A stretch of DNA of 64,000 nt. Origin: Tagaea sp. CACIAM 22H2 (GTDB taxonomy: Bacteria; Pseudomonadota; Alphaproteobacteria; CACIAM-22H2). A program made the translations under genes and the position numbers. The stretch lies in contig PVXE01000011.1 in assembly GCA_014444615.1 (NCBI GenBank), positions 1-64,000 on the forward strand, read 5' to 3'. The notes under the pieces are model-generated. The model was not told where the DNA came from. It ran no database searches and saw only the letters and a program-made list of their open reading frames with translations. Positions 36,548-46,031 of the stretch are shown one piece after another; the stretch's first letter is position 1; each line of letters starts with the position of its first letter.

Positions 36548-37650
36548 CCGCCCGATTCTTTCTTTTCGTCTGCCGGCGCTTTCGGCTCGACCAAGTCGGC
36601 GACGCGCTTGGTCATCTGCTCAACCTTGTAGTCGGGGAAGCGATAGGCCCAGCCTTTGGTCTTCGCGGCGATCTCGGCGGCCTGCTTGGCGGCGTCCTCG
36701 GCCGATAGCAGACGCGCATTGGGTGCCGCCGCCGGATCGACCGGTGCGGCCGGCGCTTCGTAGGATGCCGCGACGCGCGCCCAGCGGATATCGCGATCGC
36801 GCACCAAGGCGATTTCGATCTTGAGCCCGTCGAAGGTCGTATAGACGGCGCGTTCGCGGGCGGCATCGAAATCGAGACCTTCGGCCTTGCGCACGTCTTC
36901 GAGATCGAGGCCTTCGAAGGCGCTGGACAGAAGATTCACGTCGAAGGTCGATTTGACCTTCTGATCATCCGGCACGTTCGCGAGTTCGACGTCGTTGTCC
37001 GCGGGCGATTTCTTGCCGGCCGACAGACGCTCGCCGTCGATCGCGGTCAAATCGATCGACGCAATGCGCTCGCGCGCCACGTTCATCACCCGGCGGTCGA
37101 GCCATTTGGCGGCGTCGCGTTCCGGCGCCACGCGGCCGCGCGCGAAATACACCTGATTCTCGCTCTGGCGGCGGATGAACGTGCCGTCGCCCGCCGTGCC
37201 CTGGCGGCCGAAACGCGCACGCCCGACCAGCAAATCGGCCAGCGCCGCATTGTTCGCGTCGGCGAGCGTCAGGCGGATCGCCTTCTGGTCCTTGCCAGCG
37301 CCGTCGAGATCGAGTTCGGCGTGCAAGGCCGGATTGGCGGTGCGCGATTCGAGAATGCGCAACGCGACGAGTTCGAGCAACAGCCGGCGCACCTGATCGG
37401 AATCGACCGCGTAGCCGTCGCGCTCGGGCAGAACCCACGCGTCGCCCTCGCGCTTCAGCGCGAAGGCGGCACCGTCCGTCTCGATCCGCACGGACGCGAT
37501 CGCGTTCGCCTTCGCCGCGAGATCGGGGAAAACGAGCGTACCCGCCGCCCGATCGACGGGCGCCACGTTGCGGGTCGCGTTGACGTAATAGGCGCCGCCA
37601 CCCGCCAGCACGGCGGCGACGGCCAGGATACCGAGGGTTTTCGCGCGCAT
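36544..37650 (-). CDS. DUF4340 domain protein of a Gld-type ABC system
   Basis: A 368-residue protein with an N-terminal membrane anchor (about 5-25) and a large extracytoplasmic part made of DUF4340 repeats (SVRIETDGAAFALKREGDAW, YAVDSDQVRRLLLELVALRI). It ends in a Lys/Glu-rich tail. It is the last gene of a four-gene minus-strand operon (ATPase, permease, GldG-like, DUF4340), a set found in many bacteria and related to the gliding-associated Gld exporter, but of unknown cargo here. The ATG at 37650 is 13 bases beyond the gldG-like stop. Confidence 0.82.
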   Translation of the reverse strand: MRAKTLGILAVAAVLAGGGAYYVNATRNVAPVDRAAGTLVFPDLAAKANAIASVRIETDGAAFALKREGDAWVLPERDGYAVDSDQVRRLLLELVALRILESRTANPALHAELDLDGAGKDQKAIRLTLADANNAALADLLVGRARFGRQGTAGDGTFIRRQSENQVYFARGRVAPERDAAKWLDRRVMNVARERIASIDLTAIDGERLSAGKKSPADNDVELANVPDDQKVKSTFDVNLLSSAFEGLDLEDVRKAEGLDFDAARERAVYTTFDGLKIEIALVRDRDIRWARVAASYEAPAAPVDPAAAPNARLLSAEDAAKQAAEIAAKTKGWAYRFPDYKVEQMTKRVADLVEPKAPADEKKESGG

Positions 37651-37663
37651 ATCGCCCCTCCGT

Positions 37664-39556
37664 TCAGTTCGCGGCCGGGCGGCGGCGGCGGACGCGCAGC
37701 CAGCCCAGCACCAGCGCCAGCACCGCGACCGCGACGGGCACGGCGGCGATATTGATCGCCTTGGTCGCGATCTCGACGCGTTCGATATCGCCGCGCAACT
37801 GCGCCTGCACGTCGCGCAATTCGCGGCGGAAGCCGACCAGCTCGGCGCGGAACTTCTCGATCTCCGCCTGCTGCTCGGGACCGGCGATGGCGCGGTTAGC
37901 CTGTTCGCCGGCCGCACCGCGGCCCTGCAACTGGGCAAGTCGCTGTTCGGTTTCCTTGAGCTTCTCCTGCAACGCGCGCTCTTTCGCGCGGAAACGCGCC
38001 TCGGCGTCGCGCTGGATCGCTTGCAGTGCCGTGAACGGACGCTGAGACAAGCCGCGCCCGCGCAGGCCGATCAGCTCCGACGAACCGAGCAGATTGTCCA
38101 CCGCGTTGACGACGAAATCGCCGTTATAGGCCGCGGGCACGGCCACGCGCTGGCCGAAGAAATCCTGCGTCGTCACCCAGAAGCGATCGTCGAGCAGGTC
38201 GGTATCGGCCACGACGATGGCGTTCAAATCGCTCTGGCTCTTGGCGAGATGGGCTAGCGCATTCTCCGGTACCTTCTCGCCTTCCGCCGGGGCGGGGCGC
38301 GCGTCGAACGCCGAGTTGACACTGCCGTGCAGGCGGGCGGCCAGCACGAAGCTTTCGCCCGACGGCTTGAAGTCCTGATAAAGCTGCACGGGATCGGGCT
38401 GCAGGCGCACCTTGTCCGCCTCGACCGCTTCGGAATCGGTCGACGTCCGAATTAAAGGCTGGAAGCCGATCGAAGCCCCGTCCTTCTTCTTGAGGATGCC
38501 GACGGACGCGGCTTGGACGATCGAAGCTTCGCTCAGCAGAATATCCGACTTGTCGAAATTCGCGTCGCGCAGCGTGAGCCACAGCACATAATCGACCGCG
38601 CGCATGCGGCCTTCGGTGCCCGCGTTGACGCGCCGCGCCGCCTGACGGTCGCCGGCGAGCTTGCCGGGTTCCATCTCGATGCCCCAAGCGTCGAACAGCT
38701 TCTTGAGGTCGGACGCCGTATTGCCGCCCATCGCCGCCGGGCCGCCGCGCCCCATTTCCGATTCCGCATGCGGGTCGACGAAAACCAGCAGGCGCCCGCC
38801 GCGCATCGCGAATTGGTCGATGGCGTAGAGCGTGGCTTCCGGCAATTCCTTGGGATGCACCAGCATCAGCACGCCGATATCCGCCGGAATCTCGGTCGCG
38901 TTGGGCTCGATCCCGCGCACTTCGAAGAATTGCGTGAGCTGCGAATAGACGGCCGAGGGCGGCGTGGGCCGCATCGAGCGGAATTCGCCCGCCATCGGGA
39001 TCATCGTCATCAAACCGACGACCGGCTTCTTGGGCGTGGCGAGGTTATAGACGAGCTTGGTGAGGTCGTATTCGAGGAAGCGCTCGCGATCCGGCTGGAA
39101 GAAAGCGATCGCTTCTTCCTTGTCGGCGGTATTCGATCCGGCAAGGCCGAAATAGACCGTCTCGCCCTGCTGGTTGAGCGGCACGGCCTGAAGGCCGAAC
39201 GCGACGGCGCGGTCTTCCTCGTCCGAGAAGGGCGGCGGATCGATGATCTGGAGACGCAGCTTGCCGCGCGCGGCGTCGCGGTATTCCTCCAGCATCTCGC
39301 GCACGCGCACGGCGTAAACGCCGTAGGACGGGATCTCGCGGCCCAGACGCTCGGAATAATAGAAGCGCAAGGTCACGGGCTCGTCGATGCGCGACAGGAT
39401 CGCGCGCGTGCCCTGGCTCAGCGTGAACAGCTTGTCCGACGTCAGGTCCAAACGCAGGCCCTGAAGCAGCGGACCCGCCAGCGAATTGACCGCGACGAAC
39501 AGGATCGCGGCCAGCGCGATCCCCATGCCACCGAGTGCGGAACGGCCCATTTTCAT
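37664..39556 (-). CDS. GldG-family ABC transporter accessory protein
   Basis: A 630-residue membrane-anchored protein. One N-terminal helix (about 9-31) is followed by the family blocks LDLTSDKLFTLSQGTRAIL, EPVTLRFYYSERLG, and DQFAMRGGRLLVFVDPHAE (a GATase-like fold), and a coiled coil (about 540-595), with a final transmembrane helix (about 602-622) and Arg-rich tail. GldG-like proteins work with the ATPase and permease encoded just upstream. Function in non-gliding bacteria is unclear. Confidence 0.87.
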   Translation of the reverse strand: MKMGRSALGGMGIALAAILFVAVNSLAGPLLQGLRLDLTSDKLFTLSQGTRAILSRIDEPVTLRFYYSERLGREIPSYGVYAVRVREMLEEYRDAARGKLRLQIIDPPPFSDEEDRAVAFGLQAVPLNQQGETVYFGLAGSNTADKEEAIAFFQPDRERFLEYDLTKLVYNLATPKKPVVGLMTMIPMAGEFRSMRPTPPSAVYSQLTQFFEVRGIEPNATEIPADIGVLMLVHPKELPEATLYAIDQFAMRGGRLLVFVDPHAESEMGRGGPAAMGGNTASDLKKLFDAWGIEMEPGKLAGDRQAARRVNAGTEGRMRAVDYVLWLTLRDANFDKSDILLSEASIVQAASVGILKKKDGASIGFQPLIRTSTDSEAVEADKVRLQPDPVQLYQDFKPSGESFVLAARLHGSVNSAFDARPAPAEGEKVPENALAHLAKSQSDLNAIVVADTDLLDDRFWVTTQDFFGQRVAVPAAYNGDFVVNAVDNLLGSSELIGLRGRGLSQRPFTALQAIQRDAEARFRAKERALQEKLKETEQRLAQLQGRGAAGEQANRAIAGPEQQAEIEKFRAELVGFRRELRDVQAQLRGDIERVEIATKAINIAAVPVAVAVLALVLGWLRVRRRRPAAN

Positions 39557-39559
39557 CGC

Positions 39560-40294
39560 TCAGCCCGCCTTCTTGAGTTCGACCAGCGCCGCGTTCGCGA
39601 ATAGGAACGCGGCAATCAGCGAGACGAAATAGACGAGATCGCGCAGATCGATGACGCCGCGCGAGATCGCCGAGAAATGCGACATGAACGAGAAGCTGGC
39701 GATCGCGTCGACCACCGCTTGCGGCGCCCAGCCCGCGAAGAACGCCAGCACCATCGTCGTGCCCGACACCGTGAACACGAAGCACACGGCGGCGGCCACG
39801 ACGAAGGCGATGACCTGGCTTTTGGTGATCGCGGAAACGCAAGCGCCGATGGCCAGATACCCGCCCGCCATCAGCAGCGAGCCGATATAGGACGCCGCGA
39901 TGATGCCGTTGTCGGGATTGCCCAGGATGTTGACCGTGATCCACATCGGGAAGGTGAGCGCCAGCGCGATGGCGATGAACGCCCAGGCGGCGAGGAACTT
40001 GCCCACAACCGCTTGGCCGATCGAAATCGGCAGTGTCAGGAACAATTCGATCGTGCCGGAGCGGCGTTCCTCCGACCACAGGCGCATCGAGATCGCCGGG
40101 ATCAGGAACAGATAGAGCCACGGGTGGAACGAGAAGAAGGCCTGAAGATCGGCCTGACCGCGCTCGAAGAAATTGCCGAGATAGAAGGTGAAGACGCCGG
40201 CGAGGACCAGGAAGATCACCAGGAACACATAGGCGACCGGGGTGGCGAAATAACCGCCGAGCTCGCGCTTCAGGATGAAAGCGATGTTGCGCAT
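39560..40294 (-). CDS. ABC-2 type permease (GldF-like)
   Basis: A 244-residue permease with six transmembrane helices. MRNIAFILKRELGGYFATPVAYVF and RLWSEERRSGTIELFLTLPI are typical of the ABC-2/GldF group. Three bases separate it from the GldG-like gene and five from the ATPase, so all are one operon. Confidence 0.88.
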   Translation of the reverse strand: MRNIAFILKRELGGYFATPVAYVFLVIFLVLAGVFTFYLGNFFERGQADLQAFFSFHPWLYLFLIPAISMRLWSEERRSGTIELFLTLPISIGQAVVGKFLAAWAFIAIALALTFPMWITVNILGNPDNGIIAASYIGSLLMAGGYLAIGACVSAITKSQVIAFVVAAAVCFVFTVSGTTMVLAFFAGWAPQAVVDAIASFSFMSHFSAISRGVIDLRDLVYFVSLIAAFLFANAALVELKKAG

Positions 40295-40299
40295 GGGGA

Positions 40300-41253
40300 T
40301 CAGGCCGCCTTACCGGTGATGTCGCGGAAGACCTCGTCGAGACGCCCGCGCTCCTCGCGGATCTCGTCGATGCGGATGCCCGCCTCGCGCGCCATGCGGC
40401 CCAATTCGGCCAGCATCGGCACGCCGCCGCGCGGGAAGGCGGTCAGCATGGCGAGGCCGCCCTCGCCTTCCACCGCTTCGAACGCGGCCACGGCCGGATG
40501 GCCGTTCCACAGCGCTTTAAGGCGCGGCACTTCCGCCGACGCGGTGACGACCGACACCGCGTAATGCCAGCGCGAGCGCTTTTCCAGTGCTTCGGGCGTG
40601 CCGTCGGCCAGCACGCGGCCCTTGGCGATGACGATGGCGCGCGCGCAGATCGCGTCCACTTCTTCCAAGATATGCGTCGAAATGACGATCGCCTTTTCGG
40701 GGGCGATCTGGCGGATCAGCTCGCGCACTTCGTGCTTCTGGTTGGGATCGAGACCGTCGGTCGGCTCGTCGAGGATCAGCACTTCGGGGTCGTGCAGCAG
40801 CGCCTGGGCAAGGCCCACGCGGCGCTTGAAGCCCTTCGACAGCGTATCGATCGGCTGATGCAGCACGCCTTTCAACTGCGCGCGCGCGACGGCCAGATCG
40901 ACGCGTTTGGCGCGCTCCGCCCCGTCGAAGCCGCGGATCGCGCCGACGAAGTCCAAAAACGCGGCGGGCGTCATGTCGGGATAGGCGGGCGCGCCCTCGG
41001 GCAGATAGCCGATGCGCTTCTTGGCTTCGATCGGCTGCGCCTCGACATCGAAGCCGCACACCGTGGCGGTGCCCGCGGTGGGGGCAAGGAAGCCGGTGAT
41101 CATCTTCATCGTCGTGGACTTCCCGGCCCCGTTGGGGCCCAGGAAGCCTAGAACCTCCCCCTTGCGGACGGTGAAGGAAACGTCCTCCACCGCGCGAATG
41201 GGCCCGAAATGCTTCTGGAGATTTTTTATTTCCAGCATCGTGTCGGCGGACAT
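40300..41253 (-). CDS. ABC transporter ATP-binding protein (Gld-type)
   Basis: A 317-residue ATPase. Walker A is GPNGAGKSTT (about 39-48), the signature LSKGFKRRVGLAQALLHDP and Walker B LILDEPTDGLDP follow, with the H-loop in ISTHILEEVDAICARAIVI. An additional C-terminal domain of about 90 residues is typical of GldA-like or NosF/YhaQ-like proteins. It is the first gene of the minus-strand operon. The upstream 227-base gap carries its promoter. Confidence 0.93.
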   Translation of the reverse strand: MSADTMLEIKNLQKHFGPIRAVEDVSFTVRKGEVLGFLGPNGAGKSTTMKMITGFLAPTAGTATVCGFDVEAQPIEAKKRIGYLPEGAPAYPDMTPAAFLDFVGAIRGFDGAERAKRVDLAVARAQLKGVLHQPIDTLSKGFKRRVGLAQALLHDPEVLILDEPTDGLDPNQKHEVRELIRQIAPEKAIVISTHILEEVDAICARAIVIAKGRVLADGTPEALEKRSRWHYAVSVVTASAEVPRLKALWNGHPAVAAFEAVEGEGGLAMLTAFPRGGVPMLAELGRMAREAGIRIDEIREERGRLDEVFRDITGKAA

Positions 41254-41480
41254 GGTCGAGTTTATCCCGTTCCGAATTGTCCAATACGGCCACAGAGAAA
41301 CAGCGCGCGGCCGGCGAAGCGCCCCTCATTTAGGGGATTTGGCGGCGATTGCAAGCGGTTGGTGGCCTCCCCCGGCCGCGGCCGGGGCGATTTCCCGCCC
41401 GCGGCCATAGGGCGCATCCTTGCGAACAGTCCGACATGTTAGCGCGTGGTTAAGAGGTTGTTAGGAGGGGCGGGGCGTAG
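41254..41480. other. Divergent intergenic region between the Gld-type operon and the sensor kinase
   Basis: A 227-base gap between two divergent starts. No convincing hairpin, known operator or small gene was seen. The middle is rich in GGCC and CCCG runs without a clear dyad. Confidence 0.35.
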
Positions 41481-43250
41481 ATGCGCGCCTTACGCGCGAC
41501 GAGAACGACGAGAGGCACAGAAGTGCGGAAGAATTTCGCCATCGGAAACTTGCAACGGCTGCCGGCGGCGCTGATTGGCGTGCTTTTCGCGTTCGTCCTG
41601 GCGATGATCTGGGGATCGATCGCCGCGACGTTGATCGCGGACCGCGATCGCGCCCTCGACGAAGCCCGTCAGGATCTGCGCAACAACCACCTGATGTTCA
41701 GCACGAAGGTGCACGGCGAATTCAACTCGGCGCTCAGCCGCGCGGTCGGCGTGGAGGCGTGGCTCGCCCTCGCTTCGCGCGCGCCGGCGCCGCCGCCGCT
41801 CGGCGAGATCGTCGACGTCTTGAAGATGATGGGAACGACGTCGCTCCAACCGGCGGACATCCGGTTGATCGGCACGGGCGGGGAAGGCATCTCGCTGACC
41901 GGTGTGAAGAACCCCCTTATCGACGTCAGCGACCGCGAATGGTTTCAGGGCGCCATCGCGCTGACGCCGGGGCAGTTCTATGTCGGCAAGACGGTCATCG
42001 CGCGCGACACCGGCCAAGAGGTGATTCCGATCGTGATCCGCGCGCATGAAAACGCCTACGGCATCGCGCTGGTGGTCTCCGGCATCGACCTCGGAAAATT
42101 GCGCGCGACCGTCATTGGCGTGCTCGAGGCGGGCCAAAGCGATGCCGGCATCATCCGCGTCGACGGCACGGTCCTTTTCGATTCGCGCAAGATCCCCGGC
42201 TATGCCGGCACCCGCATCGCCGATTTCATTTTCAAGGACGCGGCGACAGGCGACCAAGCGATCACGTTCTTCGAACATGCGAGCTTGATCAAAAAACAGC
42301 CGCGTCTAAGCGCCGCGACCGCTTTCGAACGCGCGCCGCTCGTCGTCTACACGTCGCTGCTGGTCGACGAAATCCAGCGGCAATGGTGGACGCAGCACTG
42401 GAACACGTTCGCGCTGGGCAGTCTGGCAACGCTGATCGTGCTGGCGCTGTCGATCTGGATTTTCACGCTTCTGCGCCGGAACGAGCGCGACGCCGCGCGG
42501 ATCTCCGAAGCGCTTTCCCAAGCCGCCGCGCTGAGCCGGGCCAAATCCGACTTCATGGGCCGGATGAGCCACGAATTGCGTACGCCGCTCAACGCCATTC
42601 TTGGCTTCTCGGAGATGATGATCGATCCGCGCTTCGCCGCCGTCGCCGTGCGGCGCGGCGACTACGCGCGCGACATCCATCACTGCGGCAGGCATTTGCT
42701 GGCGATGATCGACCAGATCCTGGAAGTTTCAAAGATCGGATCGACGGGAACGCCCCTCGAATCGACCCGTATCGTCGTGGCCACCATGCTGCACGACTGC
42801 GCCAAAAGCATGGAATGCGCCGCCAAAGAGGCGCAAGTTCAAATCGATATCGAGGTCGAGATCGGCGCCGAACATCTCGACGCCGACCCGGCGTTGTTGC
42901 GCCAGATGATGCTCGGGCTTTTGTCCAACGCCATCAAGTTCAACCGGCCGGACGGGCGCGTGGCCATTCACGCCCAGCGCACGCGGGCGGGAATCGATAT
43001 CTCGGTTGCGGATACCGGCAATGGCATTCCCGAGGCGATACGACCGCATTTGTTCGAGCCGTTCGGCTTCGGCGATTCGAAAGTCGCCAACGAAGATTCG
43101 CGCGGACTCTGTCTGGGCTTGGCGATCGTGAAAATGCTGGTCGAGCGCCACGGCGGCACGATCGCCATCGCCAGCGGCGAAACCGGCACGGTCGCGACGC
43201 TTTCGTTCCCCGAAAAATGCGTCCCGGCGCCGATCCAACACGCCGCCTGA
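41481..43250 (+). CDS. Membrane sensor histidine kinase
   Basis: A 589-residue orphan kinase. Two transmembrane helices (about 27-53 and 309-332) enclose a periplasmic sensor of about 250 residues with a dCache/PAS-like look (VSDREWFQGAIALTPGQFYV, GIIRVDGTVLFDSRKIPGYA). The dimerisation box is SHELRTPLNAILGFSEMM with phospho-acceptor H364, and the ATPase has an N box LLSNAIKFNRPDG and G1 VADTGNGIP. The catalytic G2 (RGLCLGLAIVKMLVERHGG) is present. No response regulator is adjacent, so its partner lies elsewhere. Convergent with the Na/Pi cotransporter. Confidence 0.9.
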   Translation: MRALRATRTTRGTEVRKNFAIGNLQRLPAALIGVLFAFVLAMIWGSIAATLIADRDRALDEARQDLRNNHLMFSTKVHGEFNSALSRAVGVEAWLALASRAPAPPPLGEIVDVLKMMGTTSLQPADIRLIGTGGEGISLTGVKNPLIDVSDREWFQGAIALTPGQFYVGKTVIARDTGQEVIPIVIRAHENAYGIALVVSGIDLGKLRATVIGVLEAGQSDAGIIRVDGTVLFDSRKIPGYAGTRIADFIFKDAATGDQAITFFEHASLIKKQPRLSAATAFERAPLVVYTSLLVDEIQRQWWTQHWNTFALGSLATLIVLALSIWIFTLLRRNERDAARISEALSQAAALSRAKSDFMGRMSHELRTPLNAILGFSEMMIDPRFAAVAVRRGDYARDIHHCGRHLLAMIDQILEVSKIGSTGTPLESTRIVVATMLHDCAKSMECAAKEAQVQIDIEVEIGAEHLDADPALLRQMMLGLLSNAIKFNRPDGRVAIHAQRTRAGIDISVADTGNGIPEAIRPHLFEPFGFGDSKVANEDSRGLCLGLAIVKMLVERHGGTIAIASGETGTVATLSFPEKCVPAPIQHAA

Positions 43251-43263
43251 ACGCGTTGTTCCT

Positions 43264-44976
43264 TTATTGCGACGCCGGGGCCGCCGGCGCGCCCAGATCG
43301 GATTTCGGCTTGGCGCGGCGCGGCGATTTTTCGGGCGCCAGACGCGAATCGCGCAAGGCGCCGGTCGCCTCCAGGATCGGGTAGGCGACCGACACGAGGT
43401 GCGAATGGATGCGCTTCAGGTCGCGCAACACGTCCAAATGCAGCGAGCTCGTCTCGATCGTGTCCGGCACGCGGCTGCGCAGGCGTTCCAGATGGGTCTG
43501 TGCCGCCGCGCGCTCGCGCTCGCGGAACTCGACCTTTTCGGCGATCAGCTTGCGCGCCATCGCGACGTCGCCGTTCATGAACACGGCGAGCGACAGGCGC
43601 AGCGTTTCGAGAAGATCGGCGTGCAGAGCGGCGATATCGGCGAAGCCCTTTTCGGAGAAGTTCACGCGGTTCTTGATCTTCTTGACCGCGAGTTCGATCA
43701 GGTTCTTCTCGATGATGTCGCCCGCATGCTCGAGATTCGTCGCGTATTGCAGGATTTCCATCGAACGGCGCGCGTCGGCGTCGGACAGCGATTCGGGCTG
43801 GATGCGCAGAAGATAGGTCTTCACCTCCTCGCACAAACGATCGATCGCGTCGTCGCGCGACGCCACCGCTTCGGCGAGCTTGCGGTCGTCGGTGCGGAAG
43901 GCGGTCAGCGTGTCGTGCAGCATCGCCTGAAGCTCGTCGCCCATGCGCAGCGTTTCGCGCGCGGCGGCGGATACGGCCAAGGCGGGCGATTCCAGCGCGG
44001 ACTCGTCCAGGTATTTCGGCTGGCCGGGCACTTCCGGCCCCTCGCGCTCGGCGATCAGCTTGTCGAGGCGCCCCGCGACGAGATTGACCAGGGGCAGGAA
44101 CAGAAGTGCGAGCGCCAGATTGAAGCCGGCGTGGAAATTGGCGATCTGGCGGCCGACATCGGTATCGATCGCGGCGAGCAGCGGCCCGATCTGCGCCAGG
44201 AACGGCAAGGCGAGCAGCACCCCGGTCGCCCGGAAAATGAGGTTTCCGATTGTCACGCGCCTTGCACCCGCTTCGCCGTGCCACGTGGCGACGAGGGCCG
44301 GTAACGCGCCGCCAAGATTGGCGCCGAGCACGCAGGCCAAGGCGAGTTGCGGCGGCAGCAAACCGACATCGGCGAGCGAGATCGCCAGCAGCACCATGGC
44401 GAGGCTGGAATGGACGAGCCAGGTGAGCAGCGCCATCAGCACGACGGCGAGGAAGCGTTCGCCCGCGAGGGCCGCGAGCACTTCGTGGATGACGGTGGAA
44501 TCGCGCAGCGGATGCGTGGCTTCGACGATCAAGCGCAGGGCCAGCAGCATCAGGCCAAGGCCGACGGCCGCGCGCCCCAGATCGCGCCACTTGGTCGGCA
44601 GCGTGCTCATGAACGCGAACACGCCCACGATCAGCAGCACCGGCGACAGCCAGCGCAAATCGAAGGACAGCAATTGCGCGATCAGCGACGTGCCGACATC
44701 GGCCCCCAGCACGACGGCCAGCGCCACGCCCGTGGTGACGAGGCCGCGGCTGGCGAAAGACGCGGTCATCAACGACGTTGCGGTCGAGCTTTGCAGCACG
44801 GCGGTGACGCCAAGGCCGCAGGCGAAGGCGGACATCCTGTTCGACAGCGCGTTCGACAGCCATTTGCGCAGATCGCCGCCGAAGGCGCGCATCGCGCCCG
44901 TGCGGACCATGCGCAAGCCCCACAGGAGCAGCGCCACACCACCAGCCAAATGGATCAGAACGAGGGATGCGCCGAT
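43264..44976 (-). CDS. Na/Pi cotransporter family protein with C-terminal PhoU-like domain
   Basis: A membrane protein of about 570 residues. The N-terminal half has two inverted PF02690 repeats with about eight helices and the QSSTATSLM (TAVLQSSTATS) and LVHSSLAMVLLAI signatures of NptA-type phosphate carriers. Residues after 330 form a PhoU-like helical domain (ETLRMGDELQAMLHD, NLEHAGDIIEKNLI, then ELAVKKIKNR). No ATG, GTG or TTG begins the conserved N-terminus: an AGGAG site lies 8 bases before an in-frame ATC at 44976, which is proposed as start. It follows the ABC operon at 18 bases, tying it to phosphorus uptake. Confidence 0.85.
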   Translation of the reverse strand: MGASLVLIHLAGGVALLLWGLRMVRTGAMRAFGGDLRKWLSNALSNRMSAFACGLGVTAVLQSSTATSLMTASFASRGLVTTGVALAVVLGADVGTSLIAQLLSFDLRWLSPVLLIVGVFAFMSTLPTKWRDLGRAAVGLGLMLLALRLIVEATHPLRDSTVIHEVLAALAGERFLAVVLMALLTWLVHSSLAMVLLAISLADVGLLPPQLALACVLGANLGGALPALVATWHGEAGARRVTIGNLIFRATGVLLALPFLAQIGPLLAAIDTDVGRQIANFHAGFNLALALLFLPLVNLVAGRLDKLIAEREGPEVPGQPKYLDESALESPALAVSAAARETLRMGDELQAMLHDTLTAFRTDDRKLAEAVASRDDAIDRLCEEVKTYLLRIQPESLSDADARRSMEILQYATNLEHAGDIIEKNLIELAVKKIKNRVNFSEKGFADIAALHADLLETLRLSLAVFMNGDVAMARKLIAEKVEFRERERAAAQTHLERLRSRVPDTIETSSLHLDVLRDLKRIHSHLVSVAYPILEATGALRDSRLAPEKSPRRAKPKSDLGAPAAPASQ

Positions 44977-44993
44977 TTTAACTTCTCCTACAC

Positions 44994-46031
44994 TCAGTAA
45001 AGAACGCTGGCTTGACCCGCGTCGATCGACAACCCGACCGAAGCGCCGACTTCGTAGACCCGGAAATCGCGGCGATGAACCGTATCGACGGTCACGCGAT
45101 GCGGTCCGACCGTTACGACATAACGGATATTGCCGCCCAGAAATTCGCGATGCTGGATCGTGCCCGTCAGATTGCGCCCTTCCGCCGACAAAGTCACGTC
45201 GTGCGGCCGGAAGGAAACGCAAGCCTTACCGGGTTTGGACACGGCAAGTCCGGCCAACGCAAAGCCGTCGGCGCGGAAACTTCCATCGGCGGCGAGGTCG
45301 CCTTCGATCAGATTGGCGGTGCCAAGGAAGGCGGCGACGAAACGATTGGCCGGCCGGTCGTAAAGGTCCATCGGCGCGCCGAGCTGCTGGATGCGCCCGC
45401 CGTCGAGCACCGCGATCCGGTCGGCGATGGCGTTCGCCTCCTCCTGATCGTGGGTGACGTAGATGGTGGTGAGGCCGAGCTTGCGTTGCAGCTCGCGGAT
45501 TTCCTGGCGCATTTCGACGCGCAGCTTGGCGTCGAGATTGGACAAGGGCTCGTCAAGCAGCAGCACGTCGGGCTCGATCACCAGCGTGCGCGCCACGGCC
45601 ACGCGCTGCTGCTGCCCGCCGGAAAGCTGGGCGGGGCGGCGTTCGCCGTAAGCGCCGAGCCCCACGAGATCGAGGGCGGCGGCCACGCGCTTGCCGATTT
45701 CCGCCTTGGACACGTTGCGCCGTTCCAAGCCGAACGCCACGTTTTTGGCGACGGTCATATGCGGCCACAGCGCGTAGCTTTGAAACACCATGCCGACATT
45801 GCGCTTCCACGGCGGCACGTCGGTCACGTCGCGCCCGTTGACGCGTACGGCGCCGGCATTGGGCACGCCGAACCCGGCGACGAGGCGAAGCAGCGTCGTC
45901 TTGCCGGAACCCGACGGCCCCAGAAACGCGAAAAACTCGCCCTTCTCCACCCGCAAGGAAACGTCGTCGAGGATCTTGGTCGATCCGTAGCCGAACGAGA
46001 CCCGATCGATTTCCACACCCGGCGCGCTCAT
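44994..46031 (-). CDS. ABC transporter ATPase (FbpC/PotA-like, anion importer type)
   Basis: A 345-residue importer ATPase. Walker [10 protein letters not shown] is at 38-46, Q-loop [12 protein letters not shown], signature [16 protein letters not shown], and D-loop [12 protein letters not shown] are intact; a TOBE-type C-terminal regulatory domain follows. FbpC, PhnT and AfuC belong to the same clade, so substrate cannot be set from this protein alone. ATGA overlap with the permease gene shows an operon. Confidence 0.93.
   Translation of the reverse strand: MSAPGVEIDRVSFGYGSTKILDDVSLRVEKGEFFAFLGPSGSGKTTLLRLVAGFGVPNAGAVRVNGRDVTDVPPWKRNVGMVFQSYALWPHMTVAKNVAFGLERRNVSKAEIGKRVAAALDLVGLGAYGERRPAQLSGGQQQRVAVARTLVIEPDVLLLDEPLSNLDAKLRVEMRQEIRELQRKLGLTTIYVTHDQEEANAIADRIAVLDGGRIQQLGAPMDLYDRPANRFVAAFLGTANLIEGDLAADGSFRADGFALAGLAVSKPGKACVSFRPHDVTLSAEGRNLTGTIQHREFLGGNIRYVVTVGPHRVTVDTVHRRDFRVYEVGASVGLSIDAGQASVLY

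Noticed and set aside
44993-45222. Upstream in-frame ATG at 45222 as start of the Na/Pi cotransporter
   Set aside because: The added 80 residues are basic shadow sequence inside the ABC ATPase gene and contain no membrane segment or family similarity.
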